Shown here one piece after another: positions 1 to 8,508 of a DNA stretch of 8,508 nt. How positions within the stretch are numbered: the stretch's first letter is position 1; every line of letters starts with the position of its first letter. Source of the stretch: Bacteroidetes bacterium QH_10_64_37 (lineage in GTDB: Bacteria > Bacteroidota > Rhodothermia > Rhodothermales > Salinibacteraceae); contig PXSZ01000032.1 in the NCBI GenBank assembly GCA_003023105.1, positions 1 to 8,508 of the forward strand, given 5' to 3'. The notes beneath the pieces were generated by a model, which searched no databases, was not told the origin of the DNA, and worked only from the letters and a program-made list of their open reading frames with translations. A program made the translations under genes and the position numbers.

Positions 1-2819
<2,819 letters not shown>

Positions 2820-2898
2820 TCGGTTCTCGGTCAATGTGACAACGTAATCAACTGGAGAACAAGGACTTGTACAGCCGGATCTCACCTACAGATTGAGA
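2820..2898. other. Intergenic gap between the Uma2 gene and alaS
   Basis: These 79 bases hold the leader of alaS and must contain its promoter unless it is co-transcribed with the Uma2 gene. The sequence is clearly more AT-rich than the coding DNA around it. I could not pick a convincing -35/-10 pair or a Bacteroidota-type TAnnTTTG box, and no T-box-like leader fits in this length. The upstream end carries a small hairpin at the Uma2 stop codon, listed separately. Confidence 0.5.
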
Positions 2899-2900
2899 TC
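2878..2900 (-). terminator. Small hairpin at the Uma2 stop codon, weak terminator candidate
   Basis: On the minus strand GATCTCA and TGAGATC form a perfect 7-base stem around a 9-base loop. The 5' arm overlaps the TGA stop of the Uma2 gene. No T-run follows, so a classical Rho-independent terminator is doubtful. It could act as a 3' end stabiliser or as a partial block between the Uma2 gene and alaS. Confidence 0.3.
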
Positions 2901-3372
2901 ACCCCTCCTCAAAAATGTCGGCGAGATCGACCTCAATATCCGTGACCGGATCGCGGAGCGTGCCGGTGGAGACGGTGGTGGGTTTCTCGTCGCCCGTAAA
3001 CATGGTAATCGTCTCGGTGACCGGCTGCACGAGCCAGCACGACTTGACCCCCGCATCGAGCATGTCGTTGATCCGATCCATGACGTCCTGCTGACTCTGT
3101 GTGGGACTCAGGATCTCGACGGTTATGAGGGGCGGCTCGGTCATACGAACCACGTCCTCCTGAAAATTCATTTCCATCTTCGGATAGACGCAGAGGTCCG
3201 GCGTAACGTGCAGATCATCGATTTGAAGAGTGAGCTCACTAAAGGGCGTGTACTTCTCACGATACCTGAGAAGCTCTCCGGTAATGATTGCCTGGAGGAA
3301 TCCGTGATTTAAACTGGGCAAGGGCTTATCGCGCTCCTGTTCGTAGGTCGTTCGCTCTTGGGTCGTCTCCAT
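2899..3372 (-). CDS. Uma2-family (DUF820) putative restriction-endonuclease-fold protein
   Basis: The protein has 157 residues from ATG 3372. The opening ERDKPLPSLNHGFLQAII, then PDLCVYPK (residues 58-65), PPLITVEILSPTQ (80-92) and DAGVKSCWLVQP (106-117) are hallmarks of the Uma2/DUF820 family. Its fold is related to PD-(D/E)XK nucleases, and D59 and E86 are the probable metal-site acids. The lysine usually found in the helix before the Gly-Val-x-x-x-Trp strand is not obvious here (DRINDMLDAGV). The natural substrate of this family is not established; members are often found singly and in many copies in cyanobacteria and related genomes. GC is about 50-53% in sampled stretches, clearly below the neighbours, which hints at acquisition by transfer. 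The frame runs open upstream to 3525, but that extension translates the repeat at 3457-3532 and is not family sequence. No clear ribosome binding site is visible. Confidence 0.85.
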   Translation of the reverse strand: METTQERTTYEQERDKPLPSLNHGFLQAIITGELLRYREKYTPFSELTLQIDDLHVTPDLCVYPKMEMNFQEDVVRMTEPPLITVEILSPTQSQQDVMDRINDMLDAGVKSCWLVQPVTETITMFTGDEKPTTVSTGTLRDPVTDIEVDLADIFEEG

Positions 3373-4075
3373 GGCGGCGTGAAATTGGGACGATGGAACA
3401 GCTTTCGGCAAGGGATCCGTGGTGTGTACGGCTGAGCGCGGTGAGGATTCCAGGAAGTAGTGCGTAATGCGTATTGCGTAGGGCTGCCAACGCATACGAA
3501 ATACGCAATACGAAATACGCACCACGCACTACCCACTCGGCGTGCCGGGCAACCCGGGATGCCTCCACCGTGCTTCCTTCAGCAAAATACAGAGGCGGCC
3601 CGGTGAGATCAGCTCCATGGAAACCCTCTCCCACGTCGAAGGCGTCCGTGAGCTTGCCCGGACCGTTCGTCAAATCCACTCGGCGCTGCACGCCCCGCAT
3701 CTTCGTCATAAAGTCGATCCCCGATTCGGGCTCGACTGCGCGGATCAGGACGGCCCCCGCCGTGCCTTTCGGCTCGGTCACGACGTTCAGGAGCCAGTGC
3801 AGTCCGTAGATGAGGTAGACGTAGGCCGTTCCGGGGGCGGCGAAAAGATCCCGGCCCCGTCCCCGACCGGACACAGTCCCGGTCTCCGGGTCGTTCGAAA
3901 GGTGCGAGGCGTGACAGGCCGGATCGTCTTCGGTGTAGGCCTCGGTCTCCACGATGCGCCCCACGAGCTGCTCCTGAGGACTGTCGGGATGATCGTGGAC
4001 GAGGCGAGCCCCGAGCAGGTCCTGCGCCACCCGAACGGTGGAGCGGTCGAAAAACGATGCAGGCAGAGGGTCCAT
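3326..4075 (-). CDS. 3-methyladenine DNA glycosylase (AAG/MPG family), C-terminus replaced by repeat-derived tail
   Basis: The family removes alkylated purines and hypoxanthine from DNA as the first step of base-excision repair. From ATG 4075 the frame gives 249 residues. Residues 1-181 match the family: LLGARLV, GRIVETEAY with the probable catalytic Glu45 and base-contacting Tyr47, His55, the PGTAYVYLIYGLHWLLNV strand pair (about 81-98), VLIRAVEP (109-116) and LTNGPGKLTDAF (135-146). The normal ending, RxGI...A.E..PWRFY.xGNP.VS, stops after SRVARHAEW (173-181). From there the frame enters the repeat at 3457-3532 (VVRGAYFVLRISYAL...) and continues with a tail unlike the family, ending 47 bases inside the Uma2 gene. 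The conserved Trp/Pro-Arg-Phe-Tyr end is absent in all three minus frames. The product may be a damaged enzyme or a tolerated C-terminal swap. It is divergent from the DUF4097-like gene, with 69 bases between them. Confidence 0.85.
   Translation of the reverse strand: MDPLPASFFDRSTVRVAQDLLGARLVHDHPDSPQEQLVGRIVETEAYTEDDPACHASHLSNDPETGTVSGRGRGRDLFAAPGTAYVYLIYGLHWLLNVVTEPKGTAGAVLIRAVEPESGIDFMTKMRGVQRRVDLTNGPGKLTDAFDVGEGFHGADLTGPPLYFAEGSTVEASRVARHAEWVVRGAYFVLRISYALAALRNTHYALLPGILTALSRTHHGSLAESCSIVPISRRHGDDPRANDLRTGAR
3457..3532. repeat. Inverted and tandem GCGTA/TACGC repeat element
   Basis: The outer ends GTAGTGCGT (3457-3465) and ACGCACTAC (3524-3532) are perfect inverted repeats. The inner parts continue the pairing (TGCGTATT and GCGTA on the left against their complements on the right) with small interruptions. 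The right half contains an exact 14-base tandem duplication, ATACGAAATACGCA, at 3494-3507 and 3508-3521. The element sits at the junction where the glycosylase loses its normal C-terminus and upstream of the Uma2 gene. It looks like a dispersed intergenic repeat of the kind seen in many copies in some high-GC genomes. Transcribed, it would form a long imperfect hairpin and might act as a terminator or processing site. No transposase is nearby. Confidence 0.85.
3972..3989. repeat. Possible degenerate copy of the TCCCGAC-N4-GTCGGGA palindrome
   Basis: TCCTGAGGACTGTCGGGA keeps the right arm GTCGGGA intact and five of seven bases of the left arm, with the same 18-base length. On the glycosylase strand it reads as PDSPQE within HDHPDSPQEQLVGR, a spot where family members vary in length. 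A chance half-match is possible. Confidence 0.3.
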
Positions 4076-4144
4076 CGAGCGGTGAACAGTTGGTGGGCAG
4101 GCCAGTAGGTGCTGTGCTTGCTGATGCCCGGAAGACGTTCTCCC
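4076..4144. other. Divergent intergenic region between glycosylase and DUF4097-like gene
   Basis: These 69 bases must hold the upstream signals of both divergent genes if the starts are right. On the plus strand GGAAG at 4130-4134 lies 10 bases before ATG 4145 and is a fair Shine-Dalgarno candidate. I see no clear promoter pair or operator. Alternative in-frame starts of the plus gene at GTG 4109 and ATG 4124 would shrink the region. Confidence 0.4.
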
Positions 4145-5083
4145 ATGTCTCGTTCCAGTTCCCCGAACGCACCCGTCATGGATGTATCGTTCGGGGCCGA
4201 CACCTTCGAGCGCCTCGAACTCGACGTGCCTGGCGCCCGCGTTCGCCTCCGCCCCCACGCCGAGGGTGATCGCGTGCACGTTCGCGGGTTCGTGTCGGAT
4301 GCCGATTCGGAGGAGACCGCCCGTGACATCTTCAACCGGAAAGGCATTTCTACGCATCAATCGGGCGACCGGCTGCACGTCTACGGGAATTCCCTGTCGG
4401 AAACCGTGGAGGACTGGCGATGGCGACAGACGCATCGCGCGGCGATTGATCTCGACATCTACCTCCCCCCCGATCTGGACGTGACGGCCCGAGCCCCCGG
4501 CGGCGCCCTCGACGCATCGGACCTTGCGGGCACCGTCGACCTCACCGTGATGGCCGGATCGGCCACCGCTGAGCGCCTCACGGGTCCCCTTCGCGTCCGG
4601 GGCAGCGGCGGCACACTTACGGTTCGAGACGGCTCCGGCTCGTCCCTCGATCTTCAGTGGTCGGCCGGCGAGGTGACGCTCCAACAACTCGAGAGCGACG
4701 CGACGACCCTTCAGGCACGAGCGGCTCCCACCACGCTGCGCAACATCCACGGCCCGGTAGACGTCTCCGTCCACGGCGCGCCCCTCGACCTGCGGGACGT
4801 CGATGGCCCGTGTGAGGCCCGAGTGCATGGCGGTATGCTCACCTACCGAGGGATGCCGTCGCACGACACGTCCCTGACCACAGTGGGCGGCCCCCTCCAC
4901 ACCCATCTTCCGCCCGCCCACGCCGTCGAACTGACGCTTACCGGCAGCCGGGTGGGCCTCGACGATGCCTTCGCCTTCGACGGGGAACAGACGCCCCAGC
5001 GCATTGAAGGCACCCTCAACGGCGGGGGGCCCCATCTTCATCTCCGGGCCGTACGCGGGACCGCCGCCTGCCGTCCCCAGTAG
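4145..5083 (+). CDS. DUF4097-like beta-repeat protein
   Basis: The protein has 312 residues from ATG 4145. Short alternating strands with recurring G-x-hydrophobic steps fill the sequence: LDIYLPPDLDVTARAPGG, LAGTVDLTVMAGSATAERL, RVRGSGGTLTVRDGSG, IHGPVDVSVHG, VDGPCEARVHGG. It ends in the GTLNGGGPHLHLRA-type final strand typical of DUF4097, a right-handed beta-helix-like, 'adhesin-like' domain. I see no signal peptide, lipobox or membrane segment, so a cytoplasmic location is likely. No catalytic motif is visible and the function of the family is not known. The chosen start has a GGAAG ten bases upstream; GTG 4109, ATG 4124 and ATG 4178 are alternatives, and the conserved part only begins near VSFGADTFERLEL, just after ATG 4178. 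It is the only plus-strand gene here and converges on the thiolase, with stops ten bases apart. Confidence 0.8.
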   Translation: MSRSSSPNAPVMDVSFGADTFERLELDVPGARVRLRPHAEGDRVHVRGFVSDADSEETARDIFNRKGISTHQSGDRLHVYGNSLSETVEDWRWRQTHRAAIDLDIYLPPDLDVTARAPGGALDASDLAGTVDLTVMAGSATAERLTGPLRVRGSGGTLTVRDGSGSSLDLQWSAGEVTLQQLESDATTLQARAAPTTLRNIHGPVDVSVHGAPLDLRDVDGPCEARVHGGMLTYRGMPSHDTSLTTVGGPLHTHLPPAHAVELTLTGSRVGLDDAFAFDGEQTPQRIEGTLNGGGPHLHLRAVRGTAACRPQ

Positions 5084-5097
5084 ACCGGCGGGTCTAC
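5080..5097. terminator. Palindrome holding both convergent stop codons, possible bidirectional terminator
   Basis: GTAGACC (5080-5086) and GGTCTAC (5091-5097) form a perfect 7-base stem with a GGCG loop. The left arm contains the TAG stop of the DUF4097-like gene (5081-5083). The right arm contains, on the minus strand, the TAG stop of the thiolase (5094-5096). There is no flanking T-run in either direction, so a canonical intrinsic terminator is not shown. The symmetric position suits two-way termination or mRNA end protection. Confidence 0.45.
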
Positions 5098-6281
5098 GTC
5101 CGCTCAATCGCAAGGGCCACGCCGCCGCCAGTGCCATGGCAGATGGCCGCCATGCCCCTCGTGCCGTCGTGCCGGCGGAGGGCGTGGAGGAGCGTGACGG
5201 TGATGCGGGTGCCCGACGCACCGATGGGGTGGCCCAGCGCAATGGCCCCGCCGTGCACGTTCAGCCGGTCGTACGGCACGTCCAGCTCGCGGTGGAAGAG
5301 GATGTTGTTGATCGCAAACGCCTCGTTGTTCTCGAAGAGGTCGTAGTCATCCAGCGACGTGTCGGTGGCCTCGAGCACGTTGTGCACGGCCGGAATCGGA
5401 GCCTCCGGGAAGCGCCACGACTCGCGTGCCGACCAGCCGCCTCGGTGCACCTTCGCCAGCGGCGTCAGGCCGTGCGCCTCCATTGCGTCGGCGCTGGCGA
5501 GCAGCACCGCCGCCGCCCCGTCAGAAATCTGGCTGCTGTTGCCCGCCGTCAAGACACCGTCCGCTTTAAAGGCCGGGCTCAGATTGGAAAGTCCGTCGGC
5601 GGTCGTGTCCGGTCGGATGCCCTCGTCGGACTCCAGCGTCTCGAGCCCCGATCGCGTCTCGTACTCGATAGGTGTGATTTCGTCGTCGAACCAGCCCTCC
5701 TCCATCGCCGCTGCGGCCCGCTGCTGCGACATCGCCGCAATCTCGTCGAGCGCCTCCCGCCCGATGTCGTGCTCCGCGCAGAGCCGCTCGGTCTGCTCAC
5801 CCATCGCCTTGCCGCTGTTCGGGTCGCTGAGGCCGTCCCGCTGCATGATGTCCCGCACCTGCTCGCCGCCGGGCGAGAGCGTGTAGCCCCAGCGCGCCCC
5901 GGAATCGAGGTAGTACCCGGCGTCGGACATCGACTCGGTGCCCCCGGCGAGGATAAGATCGGCCTCCCGGGCCTTGATCATCGTCGCGCCGTTCATGATC
6001 GACATCATGCTGGAGGCGCAGACCATGTCCACGGCGTACCCGTCGATGGTTTCGGGGAGGCCTGCCTGCAGGGCCGCCTGCCGGGGCACGAGCTGGCCGT
6101 GGCCCGCCCGCAGCACGTTGCCGAAGATGTAGAGGTCGAGCCCCCCGCCGTCCACGTCGGCCCGGTCGAGGGCCGCCCGCATGACGGGCGCGGCCAAGTC
6201 GACGGGCGAGTGATCCTGCAACGAGCCGCCGAAGCGGCCGATGGGCGTGCGCACGGCAGCGGCAATGTAAACGTCACGCAT
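5094..6281 (-). CDS. Thiolase family protein, probable acetyl-CoA C-acetyltransferase
   Basis: The family condenses two acetyl-CoA to acetoacetyl-CoA or runs the reverse thiolysis in fatty-acid breakdown; the direction cannot be read from the sequence. The 395-residue length is normal. It opens with the typical MRDVYIAAAVRTPIGRFGG. The expected residues are present: nucleophile Cys88 (VDMVCASSMMS), Asn319 in NEAFA, His351 in GGAIALGHPIGASGTR, and Cys381 in CHGTGGGVALA. Two details differ from the usual biosynthetic thiolase: CASS instead of C(A/G)SG around the nucleophile, and CHGTGGG instead of CxGGGQG around the second cysteine. This suggests a divergent subfamily, and the exact acyl substrate is open. 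The frame runs further upstream, to 6476, but only through the end of the neighbouring gene, so ATG 6281 is preferred. It follows the DUF255 gene by 61 bases on the same strand and could be co-transcribed. No Shine-Dalgarno site is evident. Confidence 0.93.
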   Translation of the reverse strand: MRDVYIAAAVRTPIGRFGGSLQDHSPVDLAAPVMRAALDRADVDGGGLDLYIFGNVLRAGHGQLVPRQAALQAGLPETIDGYAVDMVCASSMMSIMNGATMIKAREADLILAGGTESMSDAGYYLDSGARWGYTLSPGGEQVRDIMQRDGLSDPNSGKAMGEQTERLCAEHDIGREALDEIAAMSQQRAAAAMEEGWFDDEITPIEYETRSGLETLESDEGIRPDTTADGLSNLSPAFKADGVLTAGNSSQISDGAAAVLLASADAMEAHGLTPLAKVHRGGWSARESWRFPEAPIPAVHNVLEATDTSLDDYDLFENNEAFAINNILFHRELDVPYDRLNVHGGAIALGHPIGASGTRITVTLLHALRRHDGTRGMAAICHGTGGGVALAIERT

Positions 6282-6342
6282 GGAAGCGAGGGGGAGCTTG
6301 ATGAAAAGAGGGAAATGAGGTGGGAGAAGGTCTGTCGCCCCG
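6282..6342. other. Gap between the DUF255 gene and the thiolase
   Basis: These 61 bases separate two minus-strand genes. The stretch is pyrimidine-rich on the minus strand (CTCATTTCCCTCTTTTCATC) and has no hairpin I could pair. With no terminator visible, read-through from the upstream gene is plausible. No purine-rich ribosome site precedes the thiolase ATG. Confidence 0.4.
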
Positions 6343-8436
6343 TTATGCCTCAAGCTGTGTCCGGAGTTCCTCCGGATCCGTCGTGGGCGCCTCGCACCGG
6401 AAGTCGCGGCACACGTATGCTGCCGCCTGCCCATCGAGGGGCGTTTGCGGGGCCGTAAACGGCGCAAGATCGGCAATCTCGGGGCCGTCGCCGGGCGGGC
6501 GATGAAGCGTGACGGTCGTGGGGGTGTAGCGGTCGCGGAGCACGTCGATGAGCGCCTGCGTGTCGGTGGCGTCCCGCTTTCCGGTCACGACGACCTCCCT
6601 CGGCGTGCCCAGCGCCCAGTGGAGTCCCGCGAGCAGGGCCGTGAAGCCGGTGGGCCGACTCCGGGCACTCGACCCCGCCCACCGACTCAGCGCCGCCGCC
6701 TTGTCCTCGAACTCGGTTTGGCCCGTGAAGCGCGCCAGGCGCAGCAGATTCATCAGCTGCACCGAGTTGCCGGACGGCATCGCCCCGTCGCTCGCCTCCT
6801 TGGGCCGCACGATGAGCGCCTCCCCGTCGTCCGGCGTCATGTAGAACCCGTCGCCCTCCGCGTCCCAGAAGTGGTCGAGGCAGGCCTCCACCTGACCGCA
6901 GGCCGCCCGTAGCCACCGGGGCTCGAAGGTCGTTTCGTAGAGCTCCAGAAGGCCCCAGGTCAGAAACGCGTAGTCGTCGAGCGTCGCCCGAATGCCGGCC
7001 TCCCCCTCCCGATACCGATGCAGGAGGCGCCCGTCCGCATCGTGCATGGTGTCGAGCAGAAACCGGGCCGTCTCCCGGGCCGCCGCGTCGTAGTCCGGTT
7101 CGTCGAAGACGCGAGCCGCCGTTGCAAGGGCCGCCACCAGAAGGCCGTTCCAGTCGGTCAAAACCTTGTCATCGAGGCCCGGGCGGGGGCGCTCCGAGCG
7201 GGCGTCGAACAGCGCGGTGCGGGCCGTTTCGAGTCGACTGCGGAGGGTGTCCGCATCCATCTCGCGTCGGTCAGCTTCCTCGGCCAGGGATCGATCGAGG
7301 TGCAGCACGTTCTTGCCCGTCCGCTCCCCGGTGCTCTCTTCCTGGTAATTGCCTTCGGGGGCCATGTTGTAGACGTCGATCACCAGCTCCGCGAGGTCCG
7401 GGTCCAAAAGGTCCCGAATTTCATCGGTCGACCAGACGTAAAACGCCCCTTCCTCCATCTCCCCCTCCTCGTTCAGGCTATCGGCGTCCTCGGCCGAATA
7501 AAATCCACCATCCGGGGCCTGAAGGTCGCGCAATACGTAGGTGAGCACCTCCCGCGCCGTCGCTTCGTAGCGGGCCTCGCCCATCACCTGATAGGCCTCC
7601 ACATACGCCAGAACGTGCATCGCCTGGTCGTACAGCATCTTCTCGAAGTGCGGCAGCTTCCACTGCTGGTCGGTCGAATAGCGATGAAACCCGTACCCGA
7701 CCTGGTCGAACAGCCCGCCGAGCCGCATCTGGTCGAGGGTTTCGGTGACCATGTTCAGCGCCCGCCCCTCGCCAGTGCGATGCCAGTGGCGGAGCAAAAA
7801 GAGCAGGTTGTGCGGGGCCGGAAACTTTGGGGCCGACCCGAACCCGCCGTACGTGCGGTCGAACTGTCGCGAGAGCTGCCGGGCCGCCTCCCCGAGGACC
7901 TGCGGCCCGGGCGCGTCGCCCTCTTCCTGCTCTTCGGCAGATCGGCGGAGAAGATCGGTCACCTCCTCAGCGTCGTCGAGGAGCTTCTCCCGATCCGTTT
8001 CCCAGAGCGTCTGCACGCGGGGCAACAGGTCCATCAGGCCGGTCTGCTGAAAGCGGCCTTCCTTCGGCAGGTACGTGGCCGCGAAAAAGGGTTTGCGGTC
8101 GGGCGTGAGCAGGACGGTCAGCGGCCACCCCCCCTGTCCCCGCATCATCTGGCACACGTCCATGTAGATGCTGTCCACGTCCGGCCGCTCCTCCCGGTCC
8201 ACCTTGATGGGCACGAAGCCGTCGTTGAGGACCGCGGCCACCTCCTCGTCCTCGAAGGACTCCCGCTCCATGACGTGGCACCAGTGGCACGTGGAATAGC
8301 CGATGGACAGAAAGATCGGTTTGTCGTCCTCATGGGCCGTCGCAAAGGCCTCCTCGCCCCATGGATGCCAGTCCACCGGGTTGTCCTTGTGCTGGCGGAG
8401 GTAGGGGCTTTGCTCGTCGGCGAGGCGATTGGGCAT
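6343..8436 (-). CDS. DUF255/YyaL-type thioredoxin-fold protein (spermatogenesis-associated protein 20 family)
   Basis: The protein has 697 residues from ATG 8436, the normal full length for the family. The N-terminal DUF255 (thioredoxin_7) domain, about residues 1-165, has [21 protein letters not shown], a CHWC redox-type motif (C50, C53) in [26 protein letters not shown] (79-88) and GGWP with the cis-proline (102-105). A long (alpha/alpha)6-barrel, N-acylglucosamine-2-epimerase-like region follows, with [43 protein letters not shown] and [12 protein letters not shown]. The C-terminus has the usual [16 protein letters not shown], with paired cysteines 676 and 681. No signal peptide is present, so it is probably cytoplasmic. 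The family is very widespread from bacteria to mammals, yet its reaction is not established; a thiol-disulfide or carbohydrate-related role is only guessed. It may lead a two-gene unit with the thiolase. Confidence 0.95.
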   Translation of the reverse strand: MPNRLADEQSPYLRQHKDNPVDWHPWGEEAFATAHEDDKPIFLSIGYSTCHWCHVMERESFEDEEVAAVLNDGFVPIKVDREERPDVDSIYMDVCQMMRGQGGWPLTVLLTPDRKPFFAATYLPKEGRFQQTGLMDLLPRVQTLWETDREKLLDDAEEVTDLLRRSAEEQEEGDAPGPQVLGEAARQLSRQFDRTYGGFGSAPKFPAPHNLLFLLRHWHRTGEGRALNMVTETLDQMRLGGLFDQVGYGFHRYSTDQQWKLPHFEKMLYDQAMHVLAYVEAYQVMGEARYEATAREVLTYVLRDLQAPDGGFYSAEDADSLNEEGEMEEGAFYVWSTDEIRDLLDPDLAELVIDVYNMAPEGNYQEESTGERTGKNVLHLDRSLAEEADRREMDADTLRSRLETARTALFDARSERPRPGLDDKVLTDWNGLLVAALATAARVFDEPDYDAAARETARFLLDTMHDADGRLLHRYREGEAGIRATLDDYAFLTWGLLELYETTFEPRWLRAACGQVEACLDHFWDAEGDGFYMTPDDGEALIVRPKEASDGAMPSGNSVQLMNLLRLARFTGQTEFEDKAAALSRWAGSSARSRPTGFTALLAGLHWALGTPREVVVTGKRDATDTQALIDVLRDRYTPTTVTLHRPPGDGPEIADLAPFTAPQTPLDGQAAAYVCRDFRCEAPTTDPEELRTQLEA

Positions 8437-8508
8437 CGGGCGGCGGGATTCGTCGACAGATGAGAGGGGACCGGAGCGAGATCGTCCGAAAGTGTTAACG
8501 AGGAGCCG
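8437..8508. other. Upstream region of the DUF255 gene, to the window edge
   Basis: These 72 bases lie 5' of the DUF255 gene. I see no clear promoter boxes and no Shine-Dalgarno site before ATG 8436. On the plus strand GAGGAG at 8500-8505 would suit a ribosome binding site for a divergent gene starting just past the edge, but nothing visible confirms one. Confidence 0.35.

Noticed and set aside
3373..3525. A longer N-terminus for the Uma2 protein starting at 3525
   Set aside because: The extra 51 residues translate the GCGTA repeat and its flank, not Uma2 family sequence. The family-like part begins just after ATG 3372.
3850..3895. GACCGG...CCGGTC inverted repeat in the glycosylase gene
   Set aside because: Short GC-rich arms such as these are expected by chance in DNA of this composition, and no second copy was found.
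4076..5242. The long upstream extension of the glycosylase frame to an ATG at 5242
   Set aside because: The extra 389 residues are the antisense of the DUF4097-like gene and resemble no protein family. Family sequence starts at ATG 4075.
4965..6458. A 497-codon open frame on the plus strand over the thiolase
   Set aside because: It is antisense to a thiolase with every catalytic residue intact and has no recognisable features of its own.
7018..8463. A 481-codon open frame on the plus strand, antisense to the DUF255 gene
   Set aside because: It has no family features and its composition is that of an antisense shadow. The minus-strand frame carries all conserved motifs of the DUF255/YyaL family.
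8500..8505. GAGGAG as the ribosome binding site of a plus-strand gene
   Set aside because: It has good Shine-Dalgarno form, but the window ends before any start codon could be seen, so no gene can be supported.

Overview
The window is high-GC bacterial chromosome with six protein-coding genes packed closely together. Five are read on the minus strand and one on the plus strand. Acidic, Asp/Glu-rich proteins, high GC, few clear Shine-Dalgarno sites, and a DUF255/YyaL protein beside a Uma2 protein suggest a Salinibacter-like halophile (Rhodothermota/Bacteroidota side). This assignment is an inference from composition and gene content, not from a marker search.

Layout from left to right. Positions 1-2819 (minus) hold alaS, alanyl-tRNA synthetase, cut by the left window edge about 50 residues before its expected C-terminus. 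Positions 2899-3372 (minus) hold a lower-GC Uma2-family (DUF820) nuclease-fold gene. Positions 3457-3532 hold a compact inverted and tandem repeat rich in GCGTA/TACGC. Positions 3326-4075 (minus) hold a 3-methyladenine DNA glycosylase (AAG/MPG family) whose conserved C-terminus is replaced by the repeat and a meaningless tail running into the Uma2 gene. Positions 4145-5083 (plus) hold a DUF4097-like beta-repeat protein. Positions 5094-6281 (minus) hold a thiolase that converges on it, with both stop codons inside one small palindrome. Positions 6343-8436 (minus) hold a full-length DUF255/YyaL-type thioredoxin-fold plus (alpha/alpha)6-barrel protein. The last 72 bases are its upstream region.

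The genes do not form one obvious pathway: translation, DNA base-excision repair, acyl-CoA metabolism and uncharacterised functions. The yyaL-like gene and the thiolase could be co-transcribed (61-base gap, same strand). I see no defence system, CRISPR array, RNA gene or transposase.

The unusual content is at the DNA level. Three copies of an 18-base palindrome, TCCCGAC-N4-GTCGGGA, lie within 170 bases inside alaS. They are read in two different frames, at places where the protein has extra residues between its tRNA-binding and editing domains. A possible degenerate copy lies in the glycosylase gene. Separately, the GCGTA-type repeat appears to have entered the 3' end of the glycosylase gene. 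Together they suggest small non-autonomous palindromic elements that tolerate, or target, coding sequence in this genome.
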